NCBI GenBank assembly: GCA_020747065.1
Contig: JAGMVK010000004.1
Span: 2,976,001 to 3,040,000, forward strand
Direction of reading: 5' to 3'
Source: Cadophora sp. MPI-SDFR-AT-0126
Lineage: Eukaryota > Ascomycota > Leotiomycetes > Helotiales > Ploettnerulaceae
DNA: 64,000 nt
The notes under the pieces: model-generated
Databases searched by the model: none
Told to the model about the DNA's origin: nothing
What the model saw: only the letters and a program-made list of their open reading frames with translations
Translations under genes and position numbers: made by a program
Shown: piece after piece, positions 24,339 through 36,329 of the stretch
Position numbering within the stretch: the first letter of the stretch is position 1
Layout: the number at the start of each line of letters is the position of its first letter

Positions 24339-25734
24339 ATGATGTTTTCCACCTTCTTCGCGTCGCTACTCCTTGCTAATCTGGCCTTCGCACATCCCAG
24401 AGACGAAACAAAAATATGCAAAGACTACACCATTCCTCTCACGGTCACATCAGGTAACTACATCTGGGGCCTACCAAATCTAGAAACAGATTACGATGTC
24501 ACAACCTTCACTACGAACCTCTCACGCTGGGACGCGAATGTCTCTTTCCATCCAGTCTCAGGCTTCTCGCCACAAGTAACAGCTAGCTACAAGATCGCAG
24601 GCACTTTCTGTACCCCTAACAAAGGCTCCAGCAATACTGTCCTCCTGGCAAGTCATGGACTCGGCTTTGACAGAAGGTGAGCATATATCGAACTCCCAAA
24701 TCCGAAAAGTACAAGTACTGACGAGCCTTGCAGATATTGGCATCCCGAGATACAATCAGATAAATACAGCTTCGTCGACCATGCGATCTCAAAAGGCTAC
24801 TCCGTGTTCTTCTACGACAGACTCGGCGTCTCGAAATCCTCAGTGTTCGCTTCCCCTCCTCATATTCCAGAATCCAAATTAACTAACTCCATATTCACAG
24901 CATCTCCGGCTACGTCAACCAAGTCTCCATCCAAGTCTCCATCCTCGAGCAACTAGCCACCCAGATCCGTGCCGGGAAATATTCCCCAAAACCACCCGAG
25001 AACGTAGTTCTCGTCGGCCACAGTTTCGGCAGCGTGATCTCGAATGCTCTTCTCGTCTCCAACCCAGGACTTGTCGACGGCGCGGTCCTCACGGGTATCA
25101 GTTATAAGATCCCAGATTCAGCTGTGGCGTTTGAAGCCTGGCAGCCTCGTCTTGCAAGGGTGCAGTCACCTGGGAGGTGGAGACAGCTTGATGGTGGATA
25201 TACGACTTGGGTTGATATTTTCGCGAATGTGAACGTGTAAGTAGTGTCTACACTCTAGATGTCCAGAAGCTGACTTTAATCCAAGATTCTTCAAGTATCC
25301 ATTCTACGATAGAAAAATTGTCGAATACAGTGAAGCCAATAAGCAGCCATTCGCATTGATGGAAATCATCAGCTTGGCAATTACGGACTTACATGCGCCA
25401 AATTTCACAGGGCCAGTCTTGGTGAGCAAAACCTTGGCATATCGTAGAGTCTGGCCACTAATATTTGGTATCTAGGTGATGTCTGGGGAGAACGATCTCG
25501 TTTTCTGCAATGGAGACTGTACTCCGATCCTCAAGGCGCCAGCGCTGGAGATATTCAACGTATCGAAGAATCTGGAAGTGTATGTACAGCCTAGATCCGG
25601 TCACGGCATTAATTATTCGGTAAGCACACGATTATTTCAGCTTCTAAGAAGGACCATGCTAACAAAGTGTTTAGTTGAACGCAACGGGTGCGTTTCAAGT
25701 AATCACCAATTTTCTCGCTTCAAGCGGGTTGTGA
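24339..25734 (+). CDS. Secreted alpha/beta-hydrolase
   Basis: Six exons: 24339-24676, 24734-24844, 24901-25236, 25286-25421, 25476-25619 and 25675-25734; 374 aa. It has a signal peptide (FFASLLLANLAFA). The first strands contain LASHGLGFDRR as the oxyanion-side motif, then GYSVFFYDRLGVSKSS, and the nucleophile elbow GHSFGS carries the catalytic Ser. The acid is probably Asp in MSGENDLVF, and the His is in SGHGINYSLNATGAF near the C-terminus. Domain order and length fit secreted fungal hydrolases of the esterase/lipase-like AB hydrolase-1 group; the substrate is not predictable. The donor at 24845 (gttcgc) is weak but is the only one that keeps frame into VISGYVNQ. Confidence 0.85.
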
Positions 25735-26029
25735 TGCTCTAATAGTACCCGCGAAGCAACCCCTTCAGCGTTTTTTGTTCTGTGCTGCGGAAATTCAAAG
25801 TTTATTCCTAGAATGTAGTCATGCAATCGCTCCTCAAAATCTACCGACGTAGCACTTAACTTTCAACGCGTTAAAGCTTGAAGACTATTCCGAGAGCCTG
25901 GAGATTAAGCGAACACAATCACAACATTCATTTACCCCGCACTGCCATGAGCTCCGCGAAACCAAACGCATTTCAATTATCAAGTACTACGTGCAATAAA
26001 TGACCTCGAAGCCCGGACCAGTGTCCAAA
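25735..26029. other. Convergent intergenic region
   Basis: This is 3' space between the hydrolase (+) and the decayed gene (-). Nothing was recognised. Confidence 0.4.
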
Positions 26030-27015
26030 TTAACCCATTCTTCTCTTCGCCATGGGATCATGATGTCTCTTTGCATCATTGGAGGACCAGGACTTTCTGT
26101 CTGTATCGTCGGAGTCGGAATCGGAGTGGGAGTCACTGGAGTCCTCGCGATCACTTTCCTGCGACCCTTCATTACTGAGATGGCCGTGATTGGGAAGGGT
26201 GTGGAAGTATTGATGACTCCACTGGATTGGGGACCGACTTGATGTCCTGGCACGTGGCTCGAGTCAACGGTCCAACTACTTCCTCTATCGGATCCAGTGG
26301 GAGCGGAGTCGGGTCTTGTGAAATGTTGGTGTTGGCTGTGACTCGGTGTTTTGGGATCTTTGAAGTGCTTGCAGCTATTACTGTTGTCTGGATATCCTCT
26401 TTGTTCGTACTAACGATCTTCCCCAAGGTGTGGCACATTCCCCTGGATTTTGCTTCCTCCATGATAACCACGAGAATTGTTCAGAAACTGTCCATGTCCA
26501 TGCTCCGGTGAACTGGGTCTAATTCCTGGACCTACGAAGCTCGAATTTTGGTACTGGTGGTGGTCGTACTGTTGAGGACGATTCATTCCTTGTCCATTCC
26601 AGTCATATGGGTGTGGAGTTGGTTATTTGCGTATCGAGCATCACCCATGCCCCCGTTTGCCTGATAGCCAGGAGGGCCCTGCCACTGCTGGTTGTATTGT
26701 GCAGTAGGTTCTCCAAGTGTTGACATACTGTCCCTTCAACGGTCCCGGCATACCATAACCAAACTGCTCGCCACTACCACCTGTATCCTTCCCCTTCGTT
26801 TTCCCAAACGCTTTCTTGATTCCCTTCTTCGCCAAACTTACGCCGACCATAACGCCTTCCTCAACCAAGTCCTGCTTGCCTGAGGTTGAACTACCAAGAT
26901 CTCTGGAAGTGGGCGATGCCTTCTTGGATTTCTTCTTCTTCCTGTACTATTTTATGGCTTTCTTTTCCTGTTGTAGGACGATGGGAACGACGAATGATGC
27001 TACGACGGAAGCCAT
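26030..27015 (-). pseudogene. Decayed gene for a Lys/Gly/Gln-rich, acidic-tailed protein
   Basis: Read on the minus strand from an ATG at 27015, the sequence looks protein-coding but jumps between frames. A first segment with KKKKSKKASPTSRDL and GVMVGVSLAKKGIKKAFGKT is preceded by an in-frame TAG. It then needs a one-base shift near 26735 to continue as EPTAQYNQQWQGPPGYQANG, another shift near 26605 to give HPYDWNGQGMNRPQQYDHH, a second TAG near 26418, and a further shift near 26200 to reach the acidic tail DSHSDSDSDDTD, ending at 26030. No intron set removes these breaks. The composition (QYxxQ, PPGYQ, Ser-Asp tail) suggests a low-complexity scaffold or RNA-binding-type protein; I do not recognise the family. 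Both TAGs could come from CAG by a single C-to-T change. Confidence 0.6.
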
Positions 27016-28061
27016 ATTGGGTCGAGGAAAATGGAGGATCGAGGAATCAATAGCTGCTGTAATTCCAACCTGTTTATTGAGTGTGAAAACAGGAGGTTAT
27101 TTTGTTTGAAGAAGAAAGGAAAGAAATTGTGGAAGGTTGGGGACTCTAAATACCCTTGGAGAGATCTGACTTACGACACCTCATGGAGAGGGACAGCAGT
27201 GATTCAAGGACCAAGGATAAGTTACTGGATGTTGTGACGCAACACGGGGATCGTGGAGTTGAGATCCACGGAGGATCGCCAGGACCTAATGAGTTACACT
27301 GGGCCAGGACTATTCAACAGATAGAATGATGAACAACGGTTTCATTTCCTAAACATTCAAAATAGTCTGCCCGGTTACTAACAGAGGTCCATTGCAAGGC
27401 ACCTCGTAGCATAAGGGTGGCATTCGATTTCCGGCGATCCATCTCTGAAAGCTCATTCATAGCTGGAATGTTGAATCTCTATCTCCTTAAATTTGACCCC
27501 AAGAGACACATTGATCATAGCCGGCTTGATGGTGATAATGTGGTGGAGGAGAATCGATATTGGTAGGTCCATCTGCGCTGGTAGTTTTCTCGAACTGGGT
27601 ATGGTCCACATTTATCGAGTAGGCTCTCCAAAACACAACCTCTTTTCGTGGCAGGTGGCGATGAGTGAAGCGTAGGAGCAGTCTATCGTTTCCAATGTTG
27701 CAATACGAGTCCAATCAGTCGCAGCTGTGACACAGGAGTCGAGCAGCGATATTCAACGGTGCATAGTCGATATCAAGCAAGGTCCGTTGGAAATGTGCAG
27801 CATTTTGACATGGCGAAATGTAAGTTGAGTGGAACAGGTATGGAAGGTATCAAATGGGCCAGGCAGAGTGTTCATAGGACATACGAGTCTGTAGTTGTGG
27901 CAAAAGAGGTCGAGTCTTTGTGGACGTGAGGGGGGGAATGTGTCGGCCTGAGAAGCGAGGACTTCCACTCAACGCGACAACGCCAAAAAACGCGTCTCCC
28001 TCCAACTTCGACACAATCTTCAAGGCAACACAACACCCACGAAGCTCCTATACCCGCCAAA
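27016..28061. other. Divergent intergenic region before RFC3
   Basis: About 1 kb between the decayed gene (-) and RFC3 (+). No gene or repeat was recognised; no obvious TATA box precedes RFC3, as is usual for housekeeping genes. Confidence 0.45.
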
Positions 28062-29442
28062 ATGTCAGACTACGGAGATGATATGGATGTCGATGCCCCC
28101 GCGGCATCGGATACTGTGATGTTCAATTCAGACAACACCAATTCCAAGGGCAAGAGGAGTGCCGCAAATCTCCCAGTGGAAGCTGAAGACAGTCTGCCAT
28201 GGTCAGAACATTGCTCTCATATGGTAAAGTATCTGCTCATATCTCTGCAGGGTCGAGAAATATCGTCCAGATACGCTCGAAGATGTCTCCGGCCATCAAG
28301 ACATTCTGGCAACAATCAACAAGTTCGTCGAGACAAATGTGCGGAGAGCTTCCACAGCGTCAGAGTACAAGACTGACAACGTCCCAGAGACTTCCTCATC
28401 TCCTCCTCTACGGCCCACCTGGAACCGGAAAGACGTCTCTATCTTCCCTCCCCTTCGCATAGGATCTCACTGACGTTCGCACAGTTCCACGATTCTCGCA
28501 CTAGCACGAAAGATCTACGGCTCAAAGAATATGCGGCAGATGGTCCTCGAACTCAATGCCTCTGATGATCGTGGTATCGATGTAGTTCGCGAACAGATCA
28601 AGACCTTCGCCAGCACGAAACAAATCTTCACGATGAGCAAATCTTCTACGTCTGCTTCAATGCCTACATATAAATTGATTATTCTGGACGAAGCGGATGC
28701 CATGACTTCGACTGCGCAGATGGCTCTGAGACGCATTATGGAGAAATATACGGCGAACACGAGATTCTGCATCATTGCCAATTATACACACAAGCTCAGT
28801 CCGGCACTTCTGAGTCGTTGTACGAGGTTCAGGTTCAGCCCGTTGAAGGAAAGTGATATTAGGGTGTTGGTCGATAAGGTTATTATTGAGGAGAATGTAC
28901 AAATCAATGCTTCGGCGACGGATGCACTAGTTAAGTTGAGTAAAGGAGATATGAGAAGAGCTCTGAACGTTTTGCAAGCATGCCATGCAAGTAGTACGTA
29001 TTCAGTCCATTATGTTATGATACGAAGCTGACGGAATGTAGGTACCCCAATCCACATCAAGGGCACGCCCAAACTCGCCGAAAAAGATATCAAACGCGAC
29101 ATGATCACGGAAACCACCATCTACGAATGCATAGCCTCTCCCCATCCCGAAGACATCTCCAAGATTCTCAACACGCTCCTCAAAACGCCCGACGTCACAA
29201 CTTGTCTACAAATGATAAACTCCCTGAAAGCCACTCAAGGTCTGGCATTGGCAGATATCATCACAGCACTCAGCGAAGAGTTGACGAAGCTGGATGTTCC
29301 CGCTCCAGTAATGATTACATGGCTAGATGGACTGGCTGAGGTGGAATTTAGACTGAGTGGTGGAGGAGGAGAGGTTGTGCAAACGGGCGCTGTGGTTGGC
29401 GTTGTACGAAATGGAGCGGAACTTATGGCTGGAGCGAAATGA
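28062..29442 (+). CDS. RFC3: Replication factor C small subunit (Rfc3-type clamp loader)
   Basis: Five exons: 28062-28201, 28251-28338, 28388-28434, 28485-28993 and 29042-29442; introns are 48-50 bp; 394 aa. RFC is the AAA+ pentamer that opens and loads PCNA on primed DNA during replication and repair. After a 47-residue acidic leader comes LPWVEKYRPDTLEDV (RFC box I-like), Walker A GPPGTGKT at 85-92 (split by an intron inside the Thr codon), LELNASDDRGIDVVR, Walker B ILDEADAMT, and the arginine-finger/SRC motif LSRCTRFRF. The sequence order and the wording of these motifs match yeast Rfc3 (human RFC5) better than Rfc2 or Rfc4. The C-terminal helical collar domain is complete. The donor of intron 4 could be 28991 or 28994; this changes one residue. 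Confidence 0.95.
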
Positions 29443-30680
29443 TTGGCATGGGGTATGGAAGGTCTTGCATATAGCCCCGGCGTTCAGGGGTAGACTGAGT
29501 ATGTTCAATCCGATTTGTGTGGGATTTCACAAGGCACAGATCTGGAATGGAGAATGAGAAAGGACGTCATGACTTCAACCCCTCCCTTCCATGTTGATTT
29601 GGTTGCCGAAGTCGAAACGCCAAAAAGCTGTCTCAATTGGTGCTCGCTTTCATGTTACTCGCCTGTTGCTTGACTGCAGAATGCAGAGACGCAGAAGAGC
29701 GGTCTGTTTCTATGGTCCAACCGCCAAGTGGCTTCGAATTTGTGATTTCTCACATTTGACTTGCTTTTTTCTTCATCACGCAGTACGTGCACCAGCTACC
29801 AGTATCATGTCATCATTACATTTTTCTTCAAATACCACCAACCCCGGAGTTCAACTCCTATATTCCCTCATCCATGGATCATGCAGCGACTTCGAGATGG
29901 GTATTCACATTCCCATATGAAACCGCAGCCTCAAATAAGCCGCTTCTCCCTTCAGGACCTGATCTACCCCGCAACCCCACATCAAGCATTTCTCCCTCTT
30001 GGACCTGCACGGGAATCTATGACATACCTACCTATCATTGCATTCCATGATCCACAAGAAATCATCCTAGCCAAGCAGATCAACCATAAAGACCCGAACA
30101 CGAATCCCTATCCCTCGCGTCGCACAGACAATCCCGTGACAGCGCGACGCCCTAGTAAGGATTTCGCTCCATCGTCGCGCAACATGCCGTATCCATTACA
30201 TCATGAAATCGAGAAATAAGTCGCGATCATGTCAAACACTTTTCTCCTCTTTCTCTTCTGCCGAGCGAATAAGAGTCAATGAGGAGATATTTCCCCTGGT
30301 TTAGATTCTGCTAAGCTGCTTTGCTGCCCTACGGCTACGTACCTGCATCCCCGGACACCCATCTAGATCGATTCGATACCTGGGTGACGGACGGGATATC
30401 GTGGAGATCGCTGGTGTAGTGCATCTGCTCTCACTTACTCCATGTCTTGCTTAGTGCTATGCTGGGCAAATGCATCTACGTAAGATGTGTGCATTACGTG
30501 TGTGTATCACGGCTTACTCTGACGATGATCAGGTGTTTACATCATGACTTTTGCTTGTGTCTCACTCACCCATCTGCATCTGCATCTGAAGCAAGCTTGC
30601 GAGAAGATCGTAGGAGGTGTTTGAGCACGCACGCACGCACAGGGAGCGGAGGAATTGCTCCTTGCGAGAGATTGAGAGAG
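29443..30680. other. Long 5' intergenic region of the KGG-type gene
   Basis: About 1.2 kb with no supported gene. A plus-strand frame at 29761-30219 lacks features. A small acgc tandem run is seen at about 30627-30641. The length of this region fits a strongly regulated downstream gene. Confidence 0.4.
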
Positions 30681-30690
30681 GAGAAATATC

Positions 30691-30698
30691 TATATAAA
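30691..30698 (+). promoter_or_regulatory. TATA box of the KGG-repeat gene
   Basis: The sequence tatataaa lies 115 bases before the ATG at 30813, followed by a CT- and CA-rich leader. This is a canonical arrangement for inducible stress or conidiation genes in fungi. Confidence 0.55.
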
Positions 30699-30812
30699 CA
30701 GCCATCTCCTCCCATTCTCAAGCATTCTTCTCATCAGCCACAACATCATCTTCTCAAACAAACATCCAACACACCAAACCAAAACCAAAAACGAACCAAA
30801 CCAACTTACAAA

Positions 30813-31349
30813 ATGTCTGACACCTACAAGCCAACTGGTATGCACCTCTCTCTCCCATCCACATCTCCGCATCTCCCAATCCCACCCCTTCTGACCATCG
30901 CCCCCTCCTTCCCTTCCCTTCTCTCTTCCATCTTCACACCCACCCATCTTATCATTAACTAACCTCCAATAACAGAGCACGGCGGTCTCAAGGAAGACGG
31001 CACCCCCGACAAGCGCGTCGGAACCGGCCAATTCGCCCAGGGAAAGGTCGATCCCACTGAAGCCGGCGCCCAGGGCGGAAAGGCATCAGGCGGTAGTGGA
31101 AATTCTGGCAGTGATTCCAGCTCTGGAGGCTCGGGTGGTGGAAAAGGCCGTGAGTAGCTCTCTTTTGATTTTTTTTTCTTTAGAGGTTGAGGATGAGGAT
31201 GAGGAATACGTGCGGGAAAATGGGTAGGGGAAAGGTTTTGAGGATTTTGCTGACTTTTGGTGTGGACAGAATTCGCTGGTGGAAAGGTCGATCCTGTCGA
31301 GGCTGGACGGAAGGGAGGGAAGGCTTCGGGTGGGAGCTCCGATGAGTAG
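30813..31349 (+). CDS. Small KGG-repeat (conidiation/stress-type) protein
   Basis: Three exons, 30813-30837, 30976-31149 and 31270-31349, give a hydrophilic 92-aa protein; the introns (138 and 120 bp) are long for this window. The core GLKEDGTPDKRVGTGQFA followed by GKVDP-x-EAG and KGG/QGG plus KASGGS is the stress-induced KGG motif found in con-10-like fungal proteins. The unit QFA-x-GKVDP-x-EAG occurs twice, the second time as nearly the whole of exon 3, so exon 3 looks like a duplicate of the end of exon 2. A Gly/Ser linker joins the two. Such proteins are abundant during conidiation and stress, but their molecular action is unknown. Splice sites are supported by the repeat match. Confidence 0.85.
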
Positions 31350-33053
31350 ATTATCAGATTGGAGTAGAGCATGATATCTGTAAGACTCTGGCTGGCAGGG
31401 AATTAGGAATTTGCTTGTATCATTAGCAAATCGATTATCTTTTTCCCACATTTCATTATTGCCAACTTATCAAAAAGTGAGAGAGATCCTGCCTGCAACT
31501 ACCTCTCATGTAATGGATTCAATAAGTCTTCAAAAGTGTAATTGGACGCAAATGTGGTGGCTCTCAACCACCTTCCCTTAGTCTATCGAATCAAGTCCCA
31601 TCCCACCACCACCACCACATCTCATCCCTTCCAGATACTACTTTCTCGAAAATTACAAAGCTTCTAAATTTACCACCAGACCAACACTCTTCGAAAGACA
31701 TTTTCAAGGGTACTCACTCTTTCAGACTAGCTAACAGAAGACGGCTGCAACCGTCCTGGAAAGTGGGACGAATGGCCCGAATTCGTTGGCGAGGTAGTGG
31801 CTAGATATTTATGAGAATTTGATCGCCCTTTCTTCATAGAATTGAGGATTGAGAGGATGGAAGACTTTGCAACTGGCAATGGGGCCGTCCATTTCGAGCA
31901 GCAGGTGCAGGTATTCAAGTTGACAGTATAATATGATTTCCCTTCATGTACCATGTGATACCGACCTTTGTTGTTCCTGCTGGTGGCACTTCTTTTGTGT
32001 GTAAACTTGCTTGTTTTGAAGACTGATTCCCGGTCTCTTCAAAGTCTGCTGACTTGCTTGGTTTAAAGACTCGACTTCTGTATGATCATGTCAGTCAGTA
32101 GTGGGCATTGTAAACACTCACATCGGCATTGCTTTTACTGGCGAATCTGTCAAGTCGGATGTGGAGTGCTTGCAAAGGTATCCATGTTAGGCTGGCTCAA
32201 CTTACTTTTGAACATGAATATTTGATTCATCTATTTAGATGTGTCTAGTTTTCGTCAGCCGTGCCACAACAACACATAGCCGAAAGATCTGGGTTTTGCA
32301 TAGTCGTGCCGAGGTTGCAACTCCTTGATCTTAGCAGCGAAACACATTAATGTATGTGGATTTGACTCAATAGCCGATACTTTCCGTAGTGCTAGAAAGA
32401 AAATTCAGTTATCGTGCTTACAAAACACGTTTTGTGATTTGTATTCATTCATTTCCTGGATTACCCGAATACTCGGGGGTGTTTAGGGAAGAGCGAGGGA
32501 GATTTTGTTCTCGCTTAGGCTCAAGCAGATCCCTCGAAATCCTGCAACAGATCCTCCAAATCGCCATACCAAACTGAATGTTTAAGGCAAGATTCCGCTT
32601 GGAGTAGCCCGTAGGCCTCATGATTGAGCAGCGGAACAACTTTGAGTCTCGAATCGAGTCCCTTTCTACAATTACACAGGATCTTGTCACATCTCAGCCT
32701 TCTCTTAATGAAACGTAGCATTCCCAAGAATAGTCTCCAAATCCAGACGAATCCTTCAATAAAGCACATAAGTCCACATCCTCCTCAAAGGAGGGTTGCG
32801 ATAGGTTGACACGTCTCTGTCTCAAGATGGCATGGCTACCCCGCCCTCGGTTCAAGCCGACCTTTGGCAGAGGATCACCGAGCCGGATCGTCTACCGAGC
32901 TCCGAACCAAACTTCAAATTTAGATGTCCATCCATCAGATTTTGACAGAACCGTCTCCACTAGTATAGAGCATCGGGCTCTAATCATATTGAAATCCACT
33001 ACAACTGACAAAGAACTTTCTTGAATATCTTGACGGCGGCGGTGAACACGACG
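31350..33053. other. Intergenic region
   Basis: About 1.7 kb without a supported gene. Minus-strand frames at 31727-31954 (75 codons) and 32521-32769 (82 codons) are the best of the open frames but show no family resemblance; neither has clear introns. Confidence 0.4.
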
Positions 33054-34086
33054 ATGCAAGCTTTAGCCGAGGCAGACGCCGCGTGGGCATCATTAGGGGA
33101 CGAGCCGTGGCCGGAGCATCTGTTTGAGGAGGAGATGGGAGGACAAGAACCTCATAAATCAATTGAAGAACCTGATGTTAACCCACGGCCTCGTCGACAG
33201 CCATTCCGACGGTAAGCTGAGCCAGGGATTCAGTGAACAGGTCCTGACAAGTGATAGGCCACGAGCAGGGCGAGCGTGTGGGGTGAGTGTTCCATGATCA
33301 CAAATCATTTGAAGATCCAATACTAACAAACTTAGTCGTGCCATTCTAGACGAGTTAGTAGTTCAGAGAGCCTCACCTGAGCCGGCTACTTTAAACGGTG
33401 ACCTCAGACTGATGACTTGAAAGATTCGTTGTGACGCCGGAAGCCACGGTGTACCATGCACAAACTGCACAGCACACTCAGTCAAATGCTTCATCCCACC
33501 CAAGAAGAAAAAGACAACCGAGAGAGCATCAGTTGGCGAGCTATCACGGTATTAATACCCTTTACCCAAGAAACAAAATATCGTCCTGATACCCATCAAG
33601 TAAACACCGGGGCCGCTACAACCCCTCCAAGCCCTGGCTCGAGACCTCCCCCTCCAGCGAAACCCCCGCACCAGCTCCAGAACCAATCCCCTCCCACATC
33701 GACCTCGAAGACAACCTCCGCATCCTAGAAGACAAAACCATCTTCACGGGACTCTACGCCGCGATAGCGAGACAGAACGACACGACCTGCTTCTCCCGCA
33801 AGGACTCTATCGATATGCGCGCTGAGTGCATACAGAATATCTCGCAGCGGATATCGTCCGAGTATAGGATTACTGATAGGAAGGAGCAGGATGAGTGGGA
33901 GCCGGTGCTGGCGTTTTATGAGGAGGATGAGGAGAGTGGTGGGGGCAGAGAGTGGATGGATAAGGGGACGAGGAAGACGCCGGTGCCGACTGGGATTGAT
34001 GTTGAGGAATGGTATGTTTACTGGATTCGTAAGTTTGACTTGAAAGTTAGCTAATGAAAAGGTCCAATATTGTCGGATTGAGATGA
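33054..34086 (+). CDS. Short Zn2Cys6 DNA-binding protein
   Basis: Six exons: 33054-33211, 33258-33282, 33336-33353, 33424-33548, 33601-34011 and 34062-34086; 253 aa. The binuclear zinc cluster is complete only after splicing: C60-x2-C63-x6-C70-x8-C79-x2-C82-x6-C89, with the usual basic residues (HSRRIRCD) and followed by PPKKKK. Two introns interrupt the cluster region, one just before the first pair is finished and one directly after CHSRR. The rest has a Pro-rich linker (TPAPAPEPIPSH) and an acidic, helical C-terminal part, without the fungal-specific transcription factor domain seen in full-length members. It is likely a nuclear DNA-binding regulator; targets are unknown. The ATG at 33054 is the first in frame, but an upstream exon is possible. 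Confidence 0.8.
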
Positions 34087-34688
34087 TATGCACAACTCGA
34101 AAAAGTTAATCCCATCTCACTGGTCTGCATCTCACCCTCTCGGCGCAAGGTTCACAACTCTCTGAGAATCCCTTGTTATAAGCTCGAAGGAGAGCCTTGA
34201 TTTATGCCTGGCACGGCATTGCTCGTCAATAACTGTACCCGCCTCAGTCGTCTGCGTGGGGCCGGCAAATAAAGCTCGTGGTGGATTGATTGAAATGCTC
34301 AACCGGTTGGACCTGGTTATTGAGTTTGCAGGATTGGGTTCCTGGTGCTTTGCACTTTTGAGGATATTATCTTGGACAGGTATGCGATGACTACCGAGGA
34401 ATTGAAAGGAAAGGAAAGAAAATTACTCTGGAGGGCCAGGAATACTAGTTCGAAGCCTGCTTCTGATCTGACTGGTCGACATCCAGAGGTCGATACATTG
34501 CAATTTTAGTCTGCTCTTCAAAGCAAAGGATGAGAATGCAAAGATTGGACCCAGTTTGCTTAGTCTGAAAATTGGACAACCTTCCCGCACTTTGAACTAG
34601 TTCATGTTGGCCGAAAAACTACCAGAAGTCTGGCAGTACTTTATAAATGAGTTATATTTAAACTCAAAACACTTCAATGCACTGAATG
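34087..34688. other. Convergent intergenic region
   Basis: This is the 3' space between the Zn2Cys6 gene (+) and the acyltransferase gene (-). No further gene is seen. Confidence 0.45.
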
Positions 34689-36329
34689 TCAAGACAAATT
34701 CCTATACATCTTCAAACACCTCTCTTCCAACCACTTCGCAAACCTCACACTCGGCGCATCCACCAACCTCTCCACCTGCGCCGCAATCGCAAACACAACC
34801 GTCGTAAACGGCACATACCAAATCACACAAACCACCCAATACCAGAACCCGCCCTGATTCTGCACCAGCCCAAAGAGCCCCAATAAAAACCGCTGCATCA
34901 TAAACCCAAACAGCATCACGCAGAACTGATGCACGAGGTATAGCGAGAACGCGATCTTGCCGAGATATTGACAGATGTTCGCCTCGAAGAAACTCTTGAA
35001 GGATGGCAGCTGAGATGTGCAGAATAGCATCGTGAGGCCGGAGATGGACCACCAGAAGCGAGAGTGGTCTTCCATGTTCAGAGTCATGGGTATGCTGGAG
35101 CGCAGCGTCTCGTACCCAAACATCGGGAGGACGTGAGCCTCCGGATACGACAACGTTGGAAACCCAGCAATGTAAAACGCGATTGCGAATAGTATCTTCC
35201 ATATCACGCCGTACCGTGAGGGCTGAAATAGCGGTATCGCACTGTTATCTTCCTGCGCCAGGTTGAAATCCGCGAGGAGCATCCCCGTCGAGAAGCAGAA
35301 TCCGTTCCAGGCTCCGAGGAACATGCAGAGTGCTGCAAACATAGCGACCAACACCATTCTCGTCCCATTGCTGGGTACGCGCGATAGAAGCAGCAGGAGG
35401 AAGTACACGATGAACGAGCCGTAGAATTCCAGCGGGATGGTCCAGATCACGGGATCGTACTTTGGATGGATGACGAATCCCTGGATTGCGGTGTTGAAGT
35501 TGTAGAATGGGTTGACCAGGTAATTGGTCTCTTTTATCCAGTCCAGAAACTGGGCGAAAGCCGTCGACTCAGGTGTGAATGTGAAGTTGAGGGGAGGAGC
35601 ATAGCCGAATCGCGTGGCTATCATTTCGCAAAATGTCAGCAGGATGGGCGGGAGGTAGAGTCTGAATCCTCGACGGAACATGGAGGAGGCTACGGATGGG
35701 TAGACAAGCTGTCTCGAACCGGCTCGTATCCACCGGAGGGATTTATATGTGAGGACATATCCGGACAGGACGAAAAACACACACACAGAGGCTCCACCAG
35801 AATCGAAGAACGTCCTCAACGCAGGTAATTGCAATATGTTGGTCTGGTCCGGCTCAGCATGCCAAGCTGGAAATATCGTATGCCAGCAGCTAATCGTGTG
35901 AAAAATATACACCTCCAATGCCGCGATCCCTCTCACACCATCCAACCAGGATGTCGGCTTAATCTTCAACGAATCCGGCGCCGGATACGAAAGCAGCGTC
36001 TGAACAATCGGCGACTCCTCCAGCCAAGCAAACACCGATCTTGAGCGCTTATTGACATGCGATGCCGAAATCAGGCCTTCCTCATCCCGCATCATAGCCT
36101 CCAAGTCAAAAGACCCATCCCGCGACTCCAGATCCAGGTCGATGCTCGGCCGAGCATTGAAGAACGCCGTCCTGTCATGTCCCAAATCCATGCTTTTGGA
36201 CAACAGTAGGAACCGCTCCTTCGGCTCCCGATCCCGCGACGCTGATCGGCTCCCCGGCGCTGACACTGAGAATAAGACCCTATCCAACATTTGTCGTAGT
36301 AGAGATGACGACGACGCGGTGCGAGACAT
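34689..36329 (-). CDS. Membrane acyltransferase-3 family protein
   Basis: Single exon, 546 aa. After a polar N-terminus of about 120 residues the acyltransferase-3 domain begins at SWLDGVRGIAALEVYIFH, with the catalytic-type His in that first helix, then FFVLSGYVLTYK and RRGFRLYLPP. About ten hydrophobic helices follow, including the family motif WTIPLEFYGSFIVYF and the late helix GKIAFSLYLVHQ. The family transfers acyl groups (often acetyl) to sugars, lipids or small molecules at membranes; the acceptor here is unknown. Length is normal, and the absence of introns is common for this family in fungi. Confidence 0.9.
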   Translation of the reverse strand: MSRTASSSSLLRQMLDRVLFSVSAPGSRSASRDREPKERFLLLSKSMDLGHDRTAFFNARPSIDLDLESRDGSFDLEAMMRDEEGLISASHVNKRSRSVFAWLEESPIVQTLLSYPAPDSLKIKPTSWLDGVRGIAALEVYIFHTISCWHTIFPAWHAEPDQTNILQLPALRTFFDSGGASVCVFFVLSGYVLTYKSLRWIRAGSRQLVYPSVASSMFRRGFRLYLPPILLTFCEMIATRFGYAPPLNFTFTPESTAFAQFLDWIKETNYLVNPFYNFNTAIQGFVIHPKYDPVIWTIPLEFYGSFIVYFLLLLLSRVPSNGTRMVLVAMFAALCMFLGAWNGFCFSTGMLLADFNLAQEDNSAIPLFQPSRYGVIWKILFAIAFYIAGFPTLSYPEAHVLPMFGYETLRSSIPMTLNMEDHSRFWWSISGLTMLFCTSQLPSFKSFFEANICQYLGKIAFSLYLVHQFCVMLFGFMMQRFLLGLFGLVQNQGGFWYWVVCVIWYVPFTTVVFAIAAQVERLVDAPSVRFAKWLEERCLKMYRNLS

